Positions 16,338 through 26,030 are shown, counted from the first letter of the stretch. The stretch is DNA of 64,000 nt from Flagellimonas profundi (GCF_017313275.1 NZ_JAFLNM010000002.1:420455-484454), one strand, 5' to 3'. Translations and numbers: made by a program. The notes: generated from the letters alone by a model not told the origin.

Positions 16338-17483
16338 TCAAATTGAATTCAATATTTGGGAGGCTTTGTCCAAAACATCGTTGGTCTTCGCAAAGCAAAA
16401 CCGAAGGAATTTCTTGTCATAATCCGACTTGCAAAATACAGAGACAGGAATACTCGCAAGCTTATGTTCCTTGATCAAACGTTCCGCAAAAACCGTATCC
16501 TTTTCGTCCGTGATTTCCGAGTACTCCAACAATTGAAAATAAGTGCCGGCCGAAGGAACCATTTTAAATCTGGAGCCTTTGATGGCATTTAAGAAAACAT
16601 CCCGTTTCTCTTGATAAAAACCACCGAGATTTAGATAATGCTGGGAATCATTTAAGTATTGGGCTAGAGCAAGTTGCAGCGGATGGTTTACCGAAAATAC
16701 ATTGAACTGGTGCACTTTTTGAAATTCCCGCATCAAAGGTTTTGGGGCTACGCAATAGCCCATTTTCCAACCAGTGGCATGAAATGTTTTTCCAAATGAT
16801 GAACAAATGACACTCCTGACAGCCAAATCTGGATATTTCGACGCACTCTCATGCAACTTGCCATCAAAAACAATATGTTCATAAACCTCATCGCTTAACA
16901 AGATGATATCGGTATCCCTTAAAATTTCTTGAAGCTGTAGCATATCGTCTTTAGACCAAATGGTGCCCGTAGGATTGTGCGGAGTATTACAGATGACCAT
17001 TTTGGTTTTTGGGCTTATGGCCGATTTAAAAGCGCTCCAATTCATTTTAAAATCATTTCCCACTAAAGGCATCGCGACACTTTTGCCACCAAAAAGGGAT
17101 ATGGCGGGTTCGTAGCAATCAAAGGCGGGCTCTATAACAATCACTTCATCTTTGGGGTGCACAAAGGCAGCAATGGTGGTGAAAATCGCTTGGGTTGCAC
17201 CGGCCGTAACGGTGATTTCAGATTCAGGATGATAATAGGTGCCATACAAACGCTCAATTTTTTCTGAAATGGCCTCCCGAAGGGATAGAGCCCCTTGCAT
17301 AGGTGCATATTGATTGTTTCCTTTTTTATAAGCTTCGCTCACGAGTTTCAGAAGTTCCGGGTCGGGGTCAAAGTTTGGAAATCCTTGGGATAGATTTATG
17401 GCATTGTGGGCACTTGCCAGCTGACTGATGGTTGTAAAAATGGTAGTACCCACATGAGGTAGTTTCGATAGTGGTTCAATCAT
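16338..17483 (-). CDS. Methionine/aromatic aminotransferase, PLP-dependent class I
   Basis: The 381-residue protein is a fold-type I aminotransferase of the YbdL/kynurenine aminotransferase group. The PLP lysine lies in SSFGKTFHATGWKMGY near residue 235; NTPHNPTGT (near 165) and NLSQGFPNFDPDPEL (near 30) are typical of methionine aminotransferases. The reaction is transfer of the amino group from methionine or aromatic amino acids to a 2-oxoacid, as used in methionine salvage. Its start overlaps the end of the Vsr-like gene by 8 bases, so both are co-transcribed. Confidence 0.88.
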   Translation of the reverse strand: MIEPLSKLPHVGTTIFTTISQLASAHNAINLSQGFPNFDPDPELLKLVSEAYKKGNNQYAPMQGALSLREAISEKIERLYGTYYHPESEITVTAGATQAIFTTIAAFVHPKDEVIVIEPAFDCYEPAISLFGGKSVAMPLVGNDFKMNWSAFKSAISPKTKMVICNTPHNPTGTIWSKDDMLQLQEILRDTDIILLSDEVYEHIVFDGKLHESASKYPDLAVRSVICSSFGKTFHATGWKMGYCVAPKPLMREFQKVHQFNVFSVNHPLQLALAQYLNDSQHYLNLGGFYQEKRDVFLNAIKGSRFKMVPSAGTYFQLLEYSEITDEKDTVFAERLIKEHKLASIPVSVFCKSDYDKKFLRFCFAKTNDVLDKASQILNSI

Positions 17484-17955
17484 TGGCGTGATGTTCTTTT
17501 AAAGCGTTGAGGACTTTTTCCAGGCAACTTTCCAAGTCTTTTTTCACTTCGGTTTCCCAAAAGCGGAACACGGTGTAACCCATTTGCTCCAATGCTTCGT
17601 TCACTTCTTGGTCTCGTTGTATGTTGCGTTCAATTTTGGGAATCCAAAACTCGCGGTTGCTCTTTATCTTATGTTTGCGTTCTTCCCAATTATGCCCGTG
17701 CCAGAACTCCCCATCAATAAATATGACGGTTTTGTACTTTTTTAATGCAATATCAGGCCTTCCAATGAGCTTTTTGTAATCCACGCGATATCTGTATCCC
17801 GATCGCCATAACGCCTTTCTGAAGGCAAGCTCCGGCTTGGTGTTTTTACCACGTATTTTCCCCATGATCTTGGAACGCTCGGGTGTGGTGTAAAAACCGG
17901 ATTCCTCATCGAACCGTGGTACTTTTATACGCTCTTTTGGGTATTCTTTGGGCAT
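17476..17955 (-). CDS. Very-short-patch-repair (Vsr)-like endonuclease without zinc cysteines
   Basis: Vsr enzymes nick at T:G mismatches created by deamination of 5-methylcytosine. The 159-residue protein has the core MGKIRGKNTKPELAFRKAL, IGRPDIALKKYKTVIFIDG and GEFWHGHNW, with the catalytic aspartate and the two histidines of FWHGH. The structural zinc cysteines known from E. coli Vsr are missing: the positions around FWHGH read E and W, and the later WEC position reads WET. No cytosine methyltransferase is nearby. It overlaps the aminotransferase gene by 8 bases. Confidence 0.85.
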   Translation of the reverse strand: MPKEYPKERIKVPRFDEESGFYTTPERSKIMGKIRGKNTKPELAFRKALWRSGYRYRVDYKKLIGRPDIALKKYKTVIFIDGEFWHGHNWEERKHKIKSNREFWIPKIERNIQRDQEVNEALEQMGYTVFRFWETEVKKDLESCLEKVLNALKEHHAND

Positions 17956-17979
17956 ACCGTAATATACACAAGTTTACAG

Positions 17980-17987
17980 CAAAAGTA
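17980..17987 (-). promoter_or_regulatory. Bacteroidota -7 element ahead of the Vsr-like gene
   Basis: On the minus strand TACTTTTG matches TAnnTTTG exactly, 24 bases ahead of the Vsr ATG. A -33 partner at the right distance is not clear. Confidence 0.4.
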
Positions 17988-18035
17988 AATAACTGTATGG
18001 TATAGTTAAGGTCTTTCAGTCAAAGGTATTGTTTG

Positions 18036-18227
18036 TCATTCTGAGCACAGCGAAGAATCTCTTTGAAGGTAAAGGGTTGAAAGGTGAAAGAATTGACACG
18101 GTTTGCACGAATCCACACTAATTTATAATGTAAAAATGGCTGCGGTGTCATTTCAAAATGAGGAATATAGGGACGAGTGAGAAATCTGGATGTCTTTTGA
18201 GATTTCTCACATTCGTTCGAAATGACA
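18036..18227. repeat. Intergenic palindromic repeats between vsr and sdhB
   Basis: Two pieces are seen in the 372-base gap. A GTCATTCTGAGC...GCGAAGAATCTC motif starts near 18036. A nested inverted repeat follows: TGTCATTTC (18146-18154) pairs with GAAATGACA (18219-18227), and inside it GTGAGAAATC (18177-18186) pairs with GATTTCTCAC (18201-18210). It belongs to the same repeat style as 1-361 and 48212-48487. No gene is convincing here. Confidence 0.8.
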
Positions 18228-18270
18228 TAGGGTTTAAAGGCAAAAGGGATGGACACGATTTACGAGAATT

Positions 18271-18304
18271 AAAAAACCCAAACTCCTAATGGAATTTGGG
18301 TTTT
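18271..18304 (-). terminator. Terminator of the sdhCAB operon
   Basis: AACCCAAA (18275-18282) pairs with TTTGGGTT (18295-18302) around a twelve-base loop, with a run of T on the minus strand. It lies about 25 bases past the sdhB stop. Confidence 0.8.
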
Positions 18305-18327
18305 CTATATAGTTTAGGATAGCGTTT

Positions 18328-19074
18328 TTATCCCTTCAAAGTAGCGGATAAGTACTCACGGTTCATTCGCGCAATGTTGGTCAAGGAAATACCTTTAGGG
18401 CATTCCACTTCACAAGCTCCGGTGTTGGTACAGTTACCAAAACCTTCCAGGTCCATTTGGCGAACCATATTTTGCACACGCTCTGTAGCTTCGATTCTTC
18501 CTTGGGGCAACAAGGCAAATTGAGAAACTTTGGCAGAGGTAAACAACATGGCACTTGCATTTTTACAAGCCGCCACACAGGCACCACAACCAATACAGGT
18601 GGCGGCGTCCATTGCTTCGTCCGCTGCGTATTTGTTAATTGGGATGGTGTTGGCATCCACCGTGTTACCAGAAGTGTTTACGGAGATATATCCACCAGCT
18701 TGCTGAATGCGGTCAAAAGCGCTTCGGTCCACAACCAAATCCTTGATCACGGGAAATGCTTTGGCTCGGAACGGTTCGATAACAATAGTGTCCCCATCAT
18801 TGAACTTGCGCATGTGCAATTGGCAAGTGGTCACCATTCTATCCGGGCCATGGGGTTCACCATTGATTTGTAAGGAACACATGCCACAGATACCTTCCCT
18901 ACAGTCGTGATCAAACTCCACGGGTTCTTCTCCTTTGGAGATCAAGTCTTCATTTAAAATATCCAGCATCTCCAAGAACGACATATCACCTTCTACACCA
19001 TCTAGGGTATAATCAACTATTTTTCCAGGTGAGGATGCGTCTTTTTGACGCCATATTTTTAGATATAATTTCAT
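18328..19074 (-). CDS. sdhB: Succinate dehydrogenase/fumarate reductase iron-sulfur subunit
   Basis: This subunit passes electrons from the flavin of SdhA to the quinone site. The 248-residue protein has the [2Fe-2S] ligands in CREGICGMC plus a later cysteine in VTTCQ, the [4Fe-4S] motif [11 protein letters not shown] with its partner CPKG, and the third cluster in [11 protein letters not shown]. It is the last gene of the order sdhC-sdhA-sdhB, 6 bases after sdhA. It is slightly longer than the E. coli protein, as is usual for the cytochrome b-type enzyme. Confidence 0.97.
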   Translation of the reverse strand: MKLYLKIWRQKDASSPGKIVDYTLDGVEGDMSFLEMLDILNEDLISKGEEPVEFDHDCREGICGMCSLQINGEPHGPDRMVTTCQLHMRKFNDGDTIVIEPFRAKAFPVIKDLVVDRSAFDRIQQAGGYISVNTSGNTVDANTIPINKYAADEAMDAATCIGCGACVAACKNASAMLFTSAKVSQFALLPQGRIEATERVQNMVRQMDLEGFGNCTNTGACEVECPKGISLTNIARMNREYLSATLKG

Positions 19075-19080
19075 AGCTTC

Positions 19081-21084
19081 TTATTTGTAGGATCGTGTCT
19101 TCAGTTCAATATTTTCGTATACCAAATCCTCTTTGTGCAATTTGGCATCTTTTGGCTCGCCTTTGTATTCCCAAGCGGCCACATATTTAAAGTTTTTATC
19201 ATCGCGGAGCGCCTCGCCTTCTTCGGTCTGGTACTCTTCACGGAAGTGTCCACCACAGGATTCGTTTCTCTCCAAGGCATCTTTGGCGAAAAGCTCTCCC
19301 AGTTCCAAGAAGTCGGCAACACGTCCAGCTTTTTCCAACTCTTGGTTTTTGGAATCGATGCTTCCGGGAACTTTAACATTCTCCCAGAAATCTTTTCGTA
19401 GCGCGGAAATTTCCTTGATGGCTTCTTTAAGTTCTTTTTCGTTACGGGCCATACCACATTTGTTCCACATGATCTTGCCCAGTTTTTTGTGATAATAGTC
19501 CACGGAATGGATTCCTGAACCGCCCGTCAACTTCTCCATTCTTTCACGGACCTGTTGCTCCGCCTCTTCAAACTCCTTGGAGTCTGTTGGAATGGCACCT
19601 GTTCTAATATCATCGGATAAGTAATCACCTATAGTGTAAGGCAGAACAAAATATCCGTCGGCCAGACCCTGCATCAAGGCGGAAGCTCCCAAACGGTTGG
19701 CGCCGTGGTCACTAAAGTTGGCCTCTCCTGCCGCGTAACAACCGGGAATGGTGGTCTGCAAGTTATAATCTACCCAAAGGCCTCCCATGGTATAGTGTAC
19801 CGCAGGATAGATCATCATTGGAGTTTTATATGGATTCTGATCCACGATTTTTTCGTACATCTGGAACAGGTTTCCATACTTGGCCTCCACTACCTCTTCA
19901 CCCAATTTGGTGATGGTTGCTTTGTCTGGATTTTTAAATCCAGAGGTCAGGGCTTTTTCCTTTCCATACCGTTCAATGGCAGATGCAAAATCCAAGAACA
20001 CGGCTTCACCAGTTTTGTTTACTCCAAAGCCGGCATCACAACGTTCCTTGGCAGCTCTGGAAGCCACATCTCGGGGCACCAGGTTACCAAATGCGGGATA
20101 CCTTCTTTCCAAATAGTAATCCCTGTCTTCTTCAGCCAGTTCCGTTGGCTTCAGTTTGCCTTCGCGAATGGCAATGGCATCCTCTTTTTTCTTAGGTACC
20201 CAAATACGTCCATCGTTTCTGAGCGACTCGGACATCAATGTCAATTTGGATTGATGGTCACCTGAAACAGGAATACAGGTTGGGTGGATTTGTGTAAAAC
20301 ATGGATTGGCAAAGAAAGCGCCCTTACGGTGTGCTCTCCATGCGGCCATTACGTTACTTCCCATGGCATTGGTGGAGAGGAAGAATACATTTCCGTAACC
20401 TCCAGTTGCCAAAACCACTGCATGGGCACTATGTCTTTCAATTTCACCGTTTACCAGGTTTCTGGCGATGATACCTCTCGCTTTGCCATCCACCAAAACC
20501 AAATCCATCATTTCGTGACGGTTGAAGGCTTGGATCTTACCACGGTTAATTTGACGGTTCATGGCAGCGTAGGCTCCAAGCAATAATTGTTGCCCGGTCT
20601 GTCCTTTCGCATAAAATGTCCTGGATACGAGTACCCCACCAAAAGAACGGTTATCCAACATACCTCCATACTCACGGGCAAAGGGAACCCCTTGTGCCAC
20701 ACATTGGTCAATGATGTTGCCCGATACTTCTGCCAATCGGTAAACGTTGGCTTCACGGGAGCGGTAATCGCCACCTTTTATGGTATCGTAGAAAAGGCGG
20801 TAATTACTATCACCATCTCCTTGATAGTTTTTTGCTGCGTTGATTCCACCTTGGGCAGCAATGGAGTGAGCCCTACGTGGAGAATCTTGATAACAGAATG
20901 TTTTTACGTTGTAACCCAACTCGGCCAAAGTAGCTGATGCGGCACCACCTGCAAGTCCTGTACCTACAACAATGATGTCGATGTTCCTTTTGTTGGCAGG
21001 GTTAACTAGATTGATGTCGTTTTTATGCTTGGTCCATTTGTCGGCCAACGGCCCAGATGGAATTTTAGAGTCCAATATGCCCAT
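19081..21084 (-). CDS. sdhA: Succinate dehydrogenase/fumarate reductase flavoprotein subunit
   Basis: This is the catalytic FAD subunit that converts succinate and fumarate in the citric acid cycle, on the cytoplasmic face of the inner membrane. The 667-residue protein has the dinucleotide-binding motif [11 protein letters not shown] near residue 40, the flavin-region [13 protein letters not shown] near 73-85, and active-site segments TQIHPTCIP and [19 protein letters not shown]. The length fits the epsilonproteobacterial/Bacteroidota type (about 660). It sits between sdhC (2-base gap) and sdhB (6-base gap). Confidence 0.97.
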   Translation of the reverse strand: MGILDSKIPSGPLADKWTKHKNDINLVNPANKRNIDIIVVGTGLAGGAASATLAELGYNVKTFCYQDSPRRAHSIAAQGGINAAKNYQGDGDSNYRLFYDTIKGGDYRSREANVYRLAEVSGNIIDQCVAQGVPFAREYGGMLDNRSFGGVLVSRTFYAKGQTGQQLLLGAYAAMNRQINRGKIQAFNRHEMMDLVLVDGKARGIIARNLVNGEIERHSAHAVVLATGGYGNVFFLSTNAMGSNVMAAWRAHRKGAFFANPCFTQIHPTCIPVSGDHQSKLTLMSESLRNDGRIWVPKKKEDAIAIREGKLKPTELAEEDRDYYLERRYPAFGNLVPRDVASRAAKERCDAGFGVNKTGEAVFLDFASAIERYGKEKALTSGFKNPDKATITKLGEEVVEAKYGNLFQMYEKIVDQNPYKTPMMIYPAVHYTMGGLWVDYNLQTTIPGCYAAGEANFSDHGANRLGASALMQGLADGYFVLPYTIGDYLSDDIRTGAIPTDSKEFEEAEQQVRERMEKLTGGSGIHSVDYYHKKLGKIMWNKCGMARNEKELKEAIKEISALRKDFWENVKVPGSIDSKNQELEKAGRVADFLELGELFAKDALERNESCGGHFREEYQTEEGEALRDDKNFKYVAAWEYKGEPKDAKLHKEDLVYENIELKTRSYK

Positions 21085-21086
21085 AC

Positions 21087-21752
21087 TTAATGTGTTATTG
21101 GGTTAAGGTGGTGGTATATGGCGATAAATGCAAATGCCAAGGGTACCACTACCGCAAATATTTTAGCAAATTTTTTGAATCCAGCGGTGTACTTGTTGTT
21201 CGCACCCATGGATTGTAACGAGGAGGCAAAGCCGTGCCACAAGTGCAAGCCTAGCAACACAAAGGCAACCACGTAAAGAACGGTTCTCCAGATCGGTTCG
21301 AATTTCTCGACCGTTTCGTGATAGTAACGTGTTGGGTCCTCAGGATTGGCCTCAACATATTTATAGGCCATTTCGTGCACCCAGAAATCGTAGAAGTGCA
21401 ATGCCAAGAAAGCAAGGATCACCAAACCTGAATAAATCATGTTTCTGGAAACCCAAGATGCGTTCGCACTGCCTTTGTACTTAACATAACTTACATCCCT
21501 GGCCTTCTTGTTCTGGATTTCCAAAACAAAGCCCATTACAAAATGTATGATTACACCTGCAATTAAAATAGGCTGCATCAAAAATTGTACGATGGGGTTG
21601 TAGCCCATAAAGTGGGATGCTTCATTAAAAAATTCCGGGGAAATTACCGAGGCCAAATTGATGGTCACGTGAAGAATCAAAAATGTGACCAAAAAAAGAC
21701 CCGATAGGGCCATGACATATTTTCGGGCCAACGAAGATTTTATCAAACTCAT
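21087..21752 (-). CDS. sdhC: Succinate dehydrogenase cytochrome b subunit
   Basis: This integral membrane subunit anchors the complex and carries heme b. The 221-residue protein has about five hydrophobic helices (for example near residues 12-35, 55-78, 105-125, 155-175, 195-215) and several helix histidines that could bind heme ([31 protein letters not shown]). One large subunit in place of separate SdhC and SdhD is the rule in this phylum. It is the first gene of the operon and is preceded by a good promoter. Confidence 0.95.
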   Translation of the reverse strand: MSLIKSSLARKYVMALSGLFLVTFLILHVTINLASVISPEFFNEASHFMGYNPIVQFLMQPILIAGVIIHFVMGFVLEIQNKKARDVSYVKYKGSANASWVSRNMIYSGLVILAFLALHFYDFWVHEMAYKYVEANPEDPTRYYHETVEKFEPIWRTVLYVVAFVLLGLHLWHGFASSLQSMGANNKYTAGFKKFAKIFAVVVPLAFAFIAIYHHLNPITH

Positions 21753-21770
21753 TAGAAGTTAGTTTTTACA

Positions 21771-21801
21771 CAAAAATACAGTACGGATGAGTTTTTAACA
21801 A
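21771..21801 (-). promoter_or_regulatory. Promoter of the sdhCAB operon
   Basis: On the minus strand TTG (21801-21799) and TATTTTTG (21778-21771) are 20 bases apart, a close match to the Bacteroidota consensus, with the sdhC ATG about 18 bases downstream. Confidence 0.7.
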
Positions 21802-21925
21802 GCTTTCAACATTGTAAAACCGTTTATTTAGATTCATTTTAAGCTACTGGGATTTAATCCTTCGGAATTTGATTTTGCGAATTTTAACCGATATTACGGT
21901 TGATTTTCAAACCAATGCAAAAAAC

Positions 21926-22816
21926 ATGGATGTCGCCATTCTTTCCGTAAGCCTTAATGTGTATTCCACAGCTAGGATTGCCGAGGAATTTGAAAAGGCA
22001 GGCCATTACGTGGAGCATATTGACCATACGAAATGCTCGGTACAATTGGGAGGGGACCAGTCAAAAATTTTTTATGGAACGGAGGATATTACGGATGAGT
22101 TCGATGCCGTTGTCCCACGAATCGGTACTACGGTGACCAGACATGGAGCGGCTATTGTAAAGCAGTTTGAGATGAACCATGTTTTTAGTACAGCGAAGTC
22201 ATTGGGGATCATTAGGGCAAGAAATAAGGTTTCTACCTTACAGATGATGTCCAAAAAGGGTATTTCCGTTCCAAACACGGTGTTTTCCATCAACCCAAAC
22301 AATGTTGAAGATCAGATAGAGCTTTTGGGCGGGGCACCTGTAATCATAAAACTACAGGAGGGCACCCAGGGTAAAGGGGTTATTTTGGCCGAAAGCAAAA
22401 AGTCGGCAAAATCCGTGATAGATACGTTGTACAATATGAACACCAGCATTTTGCTACAGGAGTATATCGAAGAGGCCAATGGAGAAGATTTGAGAATAGT
22501 AGTGGTGGGCAACAAAATTGTGGCCAGTATGAAGCGCACCAGTGAACTTGATGATTTTAGGTCCAATGTGCACAGGGGTGCAGAGACCCAGAAAGTACAA
22601 CTGACCCCACGAGAAAAATTCATGGCCATCAACGCAACCAAGCATCTGGGTCTTGGTGTTGCCGGTGTGGATTTGATAAGATCAAAAAGAGGGCCTTTGT
22701 TGATCGAGGTCAATGCCTCTCCTGGTCTTAAGGGCATTGAGGCCGCCACGGGGGTAAATGTCGCCAAATCTATTGTTCAATTTGTAGAAAAGAATGGTAG
22801 AAGAAACAGAAAATAA
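21926..22816 (+). CDS. rimK: RimK-like ATP-grasp ligase
   Basis: RimK-family enzymes add glutamate residues to the C-terminus of ribosomal protein S6 using ATP. From the ATG at 21926 the protein is 296 residues, close to E. coli RimK (300). The preATP-grasp part begins MDVAILSVSLNVYSTARI; the ATP-grasp core includes VIIKLQEGTQGKGVILAE near residues 140-157, EYIEEANGEDLRIVVVG, and the metal-binding LIEVNASPGLKGIE. A longer frame from a TTG at 21869 is rejected. Other ATP-grasp ligases (LysX-type) are possible, so the substrate is inferred. Confidence 0.85.
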   Translation: MDVAILSVSLNVYSTARIAEEFEKAGHYVEHIDHTKCSVQLGGDQSKIFYGTEDITDEFDAVVPRIGTTVTRHGAAIVKQFEMNHVFSTAKSLGIIRARNKVSTLQMMSKKGISVPNTVFSINPNNVEDQIELLGGAPVIIKLQEGTQGKGVILAESKKSAKSVIDTLYNMNTSILLQEYIEEANGEDLRIVVVGNKIVASMKRTSELDDFRSNVHRGAETQKVQLTPREKFMAINATKHLGLGVAGVDLIRSKRGPLLIEVNASPGLKGIEAATGVNVAKSIVQFVEKNGRRNRK

Positions 22817-22832
22817 GCTGGTTTGCCCTAGT

Positions 22833-23264
22833 TTATCCAGGCTGTTCCATTATTTTTTTGTTGATTTCGTTCAAGCTCCATTTTATGGCGTCTTCCAGAT
22901 TGCAAAATTGACGTATGTTATTTCGAAAGAACATGTTTTCCAACACCAAACTAGCCAATCCACTTTGGTTATAGGCAACTACTGAATAAAATTCCAGTTG
23001 ATTGTGATGTTTATAGAATTTTAACCAATCCGTTGGAACAATCGAGTAATTATGGATTCGGTTGCTGATATAGGCAAGGGGTTCGTCTTTTCCTAGAACC
23101 TCGTTGGCTACCCCTATAATTTTTTCAGCAACTGACCAATCAAAGATCTCTCCTTCCTTCATTTCGGAAATGACCAATCCATTAAAGAAGTAGAACACCC
23201 CAAATTCGTATTCCCTGATTTCCCTGATGGTTTTAAAAAATTGTAAATCTTTGACACGCTGCAT
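22833..23264 (-). CDS. Hypothetical protein, STAS/SpoIIAA-like fold suspected
   Basis: The 143-residue protein has no signal peptide or membrane helix. Its pattern (YEFGVFYFFNGLVISEMKEGEIFDW, cited as the region 20-44, then RIHNYSIVPTDWLKF) resembles a group of flavobacterial proteins of this length that may adopt an STAS/SpoIIAA-like fold; that likeness is from memory and is weak. It is a single gene, convergent with rimK. Confidence 0.7.
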   Translation of the reverse strand: MQRVKDLQFFKTIREIREYEFGVFYFFNGLVISEMKEGEIFDWSVAEKIIGVANEVLGKDEPLAYISNRIHNYSIVPTDWLKFYKHHNQLEFYSVVAYNQSGLASLVLENMFFRNNIRQFCNLEDAIKWSLNEINKKIMEQPG

Positions 23265-23445
23265 AATTTCTCTAGTGTTCTTAATGAATAGTATCCATTA
23301 AAAATAGATTTAGGCAGTGGGTCTTTTTGAGTATAATCAATCAATGGTGTTTACGAATTGGTACAATGGCCTTTTCAATTGACGACCATTTTTTCATTAT
23401 AAAAGCCAAAAGAGTTATTCTTACAGAAGCTGTTTTATTACCGTA

Positions 23446-23835
23446 TTATTTCTCCATGCTTTTTAGTTGAATTCCCAATGCTCTTGTGGATAACTGCACT
23501 TCCAAAAGGGAGAGAATCAAAGAGATCATTAAGAAAACCAAGCTGATTCCGAAGATGGCATTGGCCCAAACCCGCATTTCCACATAGATCAAAAACATGG
23601 TAACTGCAGCCAATAAAAAACTTACGATGGCAGAGGCCTGCATATTTTTAATAATGCCCAAGCGTGTACGTAATTGGTTGATTTGTTGTTTTAGAGGTTG
23701 GGCAGAAGTTTCCTCGAACTGCTTGTGAAGTTGGCGGATCAGTGCCGCAATGGCCAGATACCTTGCATTGTATGCTAACATTGTTAAGGAAATAGCAGGA
23801 AAAAGAAGCGCGGGAATACTTAGGTTGAGTTGCAT
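23446..23835 (-). CDS. DUF2721-family membrane protein
   Basis: The 129-residue protein has an N-terminal hydrophobic segment (about residues 7-30), a charged middle with a possible coiled coil (LIRQLHKQFEETSAQPLKQQINQLRTRL in the region 33-60), and two more helices (about 66-112). This is the layout of DUF2721 inner-membrane proteins, whose function is not known. It stands alone, divergent from pepP. Confidence 0.82.
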   Translation of the reverse strand: MQLNLSIPALLFPAISLTMLAYNARYLAIAALIRQLHKQFEETSAQPLKQQINQLRTRLGIIKNMQASAIVSFLLAAVTMFLIYVEMRVWANAIFGISLVFLMISLILSLLEVQLSTRALGIQLKSMEK

Positions 23836-23863
23836 TTTTTCAATTTGATAAGGAAGTTAAGGA

Positions 23864-23895
23864 TTTGTCTTCGGTAACGCAATTACCTAAATTTG
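23864..23895 (+). promoter_or_regulatory. Promoter of pepP
   Basis: TTTG (23864-23867), 20 bases, then TAAATTTG (23888-23895): a full match to the Bacteroidota consensus. The ATG of pepP follows 19 bases after the -7 element. Confidence 0.75.
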
Positions 23896-23914
23896 GGCAA
23901 ATCAAATCATAGAT

Positions 23915-25207
23915 ATGAAATACGCTCAAATAGACAGTAATCTTTTTGTAAAGAACCGTAAAAAATTCACGGCTCAAATGAGGCCTAAAAGTATAGCAGT
24001 TTTTAACTCGAACGATATTTATCCCATTGGTGCCGATAGTACCCTGCCCTTTGAACAGGATCGTGATATTTTTTATTTGAGCGGAGCAGACCAAGAGGAA
24101 ACTATTTTATTGCTGTTCCCCGATGCGATGGACCCCAAGCACAGGGAAATTCTTTTTGTGAGGGAGACGAACGATCACATCGCCGTTTGGGAAGGGGCGA
24201 AGCTAACCAAAGAGAAGGCAACAGAAGTTTCCGGCATAGAAACGGTTTATTGGCTCACTGATTTTGACAAGATCTTTTTTGATTTAATGACCGAGGCGGA
24301 TACCATTTACTTTAATACCAACGAACATTACCGACAAGCGGTGGAAACCCAAACTCGGGAAGATAGGTTCATAGAAAAATGTAAAAAGGAATATCCAGCG
24401 CATCAATGGGCCAAGAGCAATCCTATTTTACAAAATATTCGCGGGGTCAAAGAACCAGAAGAGATCAAATTGATGCAAACCGCTTGCGATATCACCGAAA
24501 AAGGATTCAGAAGAGTATTGGAGTTTGTAAAACCAGGTGTTTGGGAGCATGAAATTGAAGCGGAATTTTTGCACGAATTTATCCGAAACCGTTCCAAAGG
24601 ATTTGCATATAGCCCAATTATCGCCTCGGGCAACAATGCCAACGTGCTCCATTACCTGGAAAACAACCAACAAGTACAGGATGGTGATATGATATTGTTG
24701 GACCTTGCGGCTGAGTACGCCAACTATTCCAGTGATATGACACGTACCATACCGGCAAACGGTAAATTTACCGATAGACAAAAAGAAGTTTACAAGGCAG
24801 TACTCCGTGTAAAGGACGAAGCAACCAAAATGTTGGTGCCTGGAACCATTTGGGCAGAATACCACAAGGAAGTAGGCAAACTGATGACTTCCGAGTTGAT
24901 TGGTTTGAGCTTGTTGGACAAGGCCGATGTACAAAACGAAAATCCAGATTGGCCGGCCTACAAAAAATACTTTATGCACGGGACCAGCCATCACATTGGA
25001 TTGAATACCCACGATTACGGCGAATTGAAAAAGCCGATGAAAGCCAATATGGTATTTACAGTGGAACCCGGTATTTATATTCCGGCTGAAGGAATGGGAA
25101 TCCGTTTGGAGGATGATGTCGTGATCCAAGAAAAAGGGGAGCCGTTCAATTTGATGCGCAATATCCCAATAGAAATTGAAGAGATAGAGGAGTTGATGAA
25201 TAAATAA
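23915..25207 (+). CDS. pepP: Xaa-Pro aminopeptidase (aminopeptidase P)
   Basis: This cytoplasmic M24 metallopeptidase removes the N-terminal residue from peptides with proline in second place. The 430-residue protein has an N-terminal creatinase-like domain (about 1-170) and a pita-bread catalytic domain with the dinuclear metal ligands in LLDLAAEYANYSSDMTRT (two aspartates), HGTSHHIG (histidine), VEPGIYIP (glutamate) and IRLEDDV (glutamate). Length is normal. It has its own promoter and terminator. Confidence 0.95.
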   Translation: MKYAQIDSNLFVKNRKKFTAQMRPKSIAVFNSNDIYPIGADSTLPFEQDRDIFYLSGADQEETILLLFPDAMDPKHREILFVRETNDHIAVWEGAKLTKEKATEVSGIETVYWLTDFDKIFFDLMTEADTIYFNTNEHYRQAVETQTREDRFIEKCKKEYPAHQWAKSNPILQNIRGVKEPEEIKLMQTACDITEKGFRRVLEFVKPGVWEHEIEAEFLHEFIRNRSKGFAYSPIIASGNNANVLHYLENNQQVQDGDMILLDLAAEYANYSSDMTRTIPANGKFTDRQKEVYKAVLRVKDEATKMLVPGTIWAEYHKEVGKLMTSELIGLSLLDKADVQNENPDWPAYKKYFMHGTSHHIGLNTHDYGELKKPMKANMVFTVEPGIYIPAEGMGIRLEDDVVIQEKGEPFNLMRNIPIEIEEIEELMNK

Positions 25208-25214
25208 ATACTCT

Positions 25215-25266
25215 AAAAGGCAATAAAAGGCAATAAAAGGCAACCTGAAAAAGGTTGCCTTTTTTT
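25215..25266 (+). terminator. Terminator of pepP preceded by a 10-base triple repeat
   Basis: AGGCAACC (25238-25245) pairs with GGTTGCCT (25253-25260) and is followed by six T residues. The 5' arm is the last of three near-identical AAAAGGCAAT/C units beginning at 25215, so the arm seems to have been multiplied. Confidence 0.85.
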
Positions 25267-25400
25267 ATGGAGTTAATTCAACAAAACTGGTTCGTCAGTT
25301 AAGAACAAGCATTCATCAATTCAAATCTTTTACCTGTCAATTGGGAAGTATGTAGAAGCTCATTTATTTATAGATTTAATATGAACTGAAACATTAAGAT

Positions 25401-25928
25401 ATGAGGCTTTTATTAAAATCATTGATAATCTATTTTGTTGTATGTTCTTGCAGCAACAACAATCCTGAGCCCTACGAAAACGAAGATCTTTCATTGTCAC
25501 TTAAAGCACCGAACGGAGAACTTTTGGCAAACAATTTAAAGGAATTATCTAAAAAGCTTTCCATAGATTCAAACAACTTACAAATCACTAATATTGAATA
25601 TTTTAACATAGAACAAAAGGGAAAGTTGGCAGCTTCGGTTGCGTATTCACTGAACAATAATTTACATAAAGTGATCATTGTCAGAAATATTGAAAACTTC
25701 AATTTTGAAAAGGGTACCATTTTAAAATTTGAAAGCCGGCCTAAATCTGGCGAGCTAACCGCTAAACTAAATAAAGACATTTATATTAGTTGCTCAGGTG
25801 GGCGTTGTTGTTATGCAAGTGGATCCTACGACCCGAATACTGGAACCATTACAACGAGTTGTAAATGTGAAGGCGGCACCAATTCACAATGTGTGATGAA
25901 AATTAGTGAAACACCCCCTCAAAACTAG
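25401..25928 (+). CDS. Cysteine-rich lipoprotein of unknown function
   Basis: The 175-residue protein begins with a short lipoprotein signal (MRLLLKSLIIYFVVCSCSNN; lipobox VCSC). The mature part is A/T-rich in codon use compared with neighbours. The last 50 residues hold a dense cysteine cluster (CSGGRCCYASG, then SCKCEGGTNSQCVM), which could form disulfides or bind a metal in the envelope. I do not recognise the family. Confidence 0.7.
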   Translation: MRLLLKSLIIYFVVCSCSNNNPEPYENEDLSLSLKAPNGELLANNLKELSKKLSIDSNNLQITNIEYFNIEQKGKLAASVAYSLNNNLHKVIIVRNIENFNFEKGTILKFESRPKSGELTAKLNKDIYISCSGGRCCYASGSYDPNTGTITTSCKCEGGTNSQCVMKISETPPQN

Positions 25929-26030
25929 TTATGGTGATAAGTTCATTTAACCTAAGTTTGTAATGAATCAATGAAATAGGGATAATTTGAATAACATTGC
26001 GTTTTCCCTGAAGCGAAAATTGATAATAAA

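Noticed and set aside
18020..18256. 78-codon minus-strand frame between vsr and sdhB
   Set aside because: It lies across palindromic intergenic repeats and reads as repeat translation.
21869..21925. Longer N-terminus for the RimK-like protein from a TTG
   Set aside because: The extra 19 residues do not look like the family, whose proteins begin with the strand seen at the ATG of 21926.
24428..25243. 271-codon frame antisense to pepP
   Set aside because: It is a shadow frame; pepP has complete metal ligands, promoter and terminator.
25215..25244. Three 10-base direct repeats considered as a mini CRISPR or iteron
   Set aside because: They are too short, with no spacers, and the last copy is simply the 5' arm of the pepP terminator.
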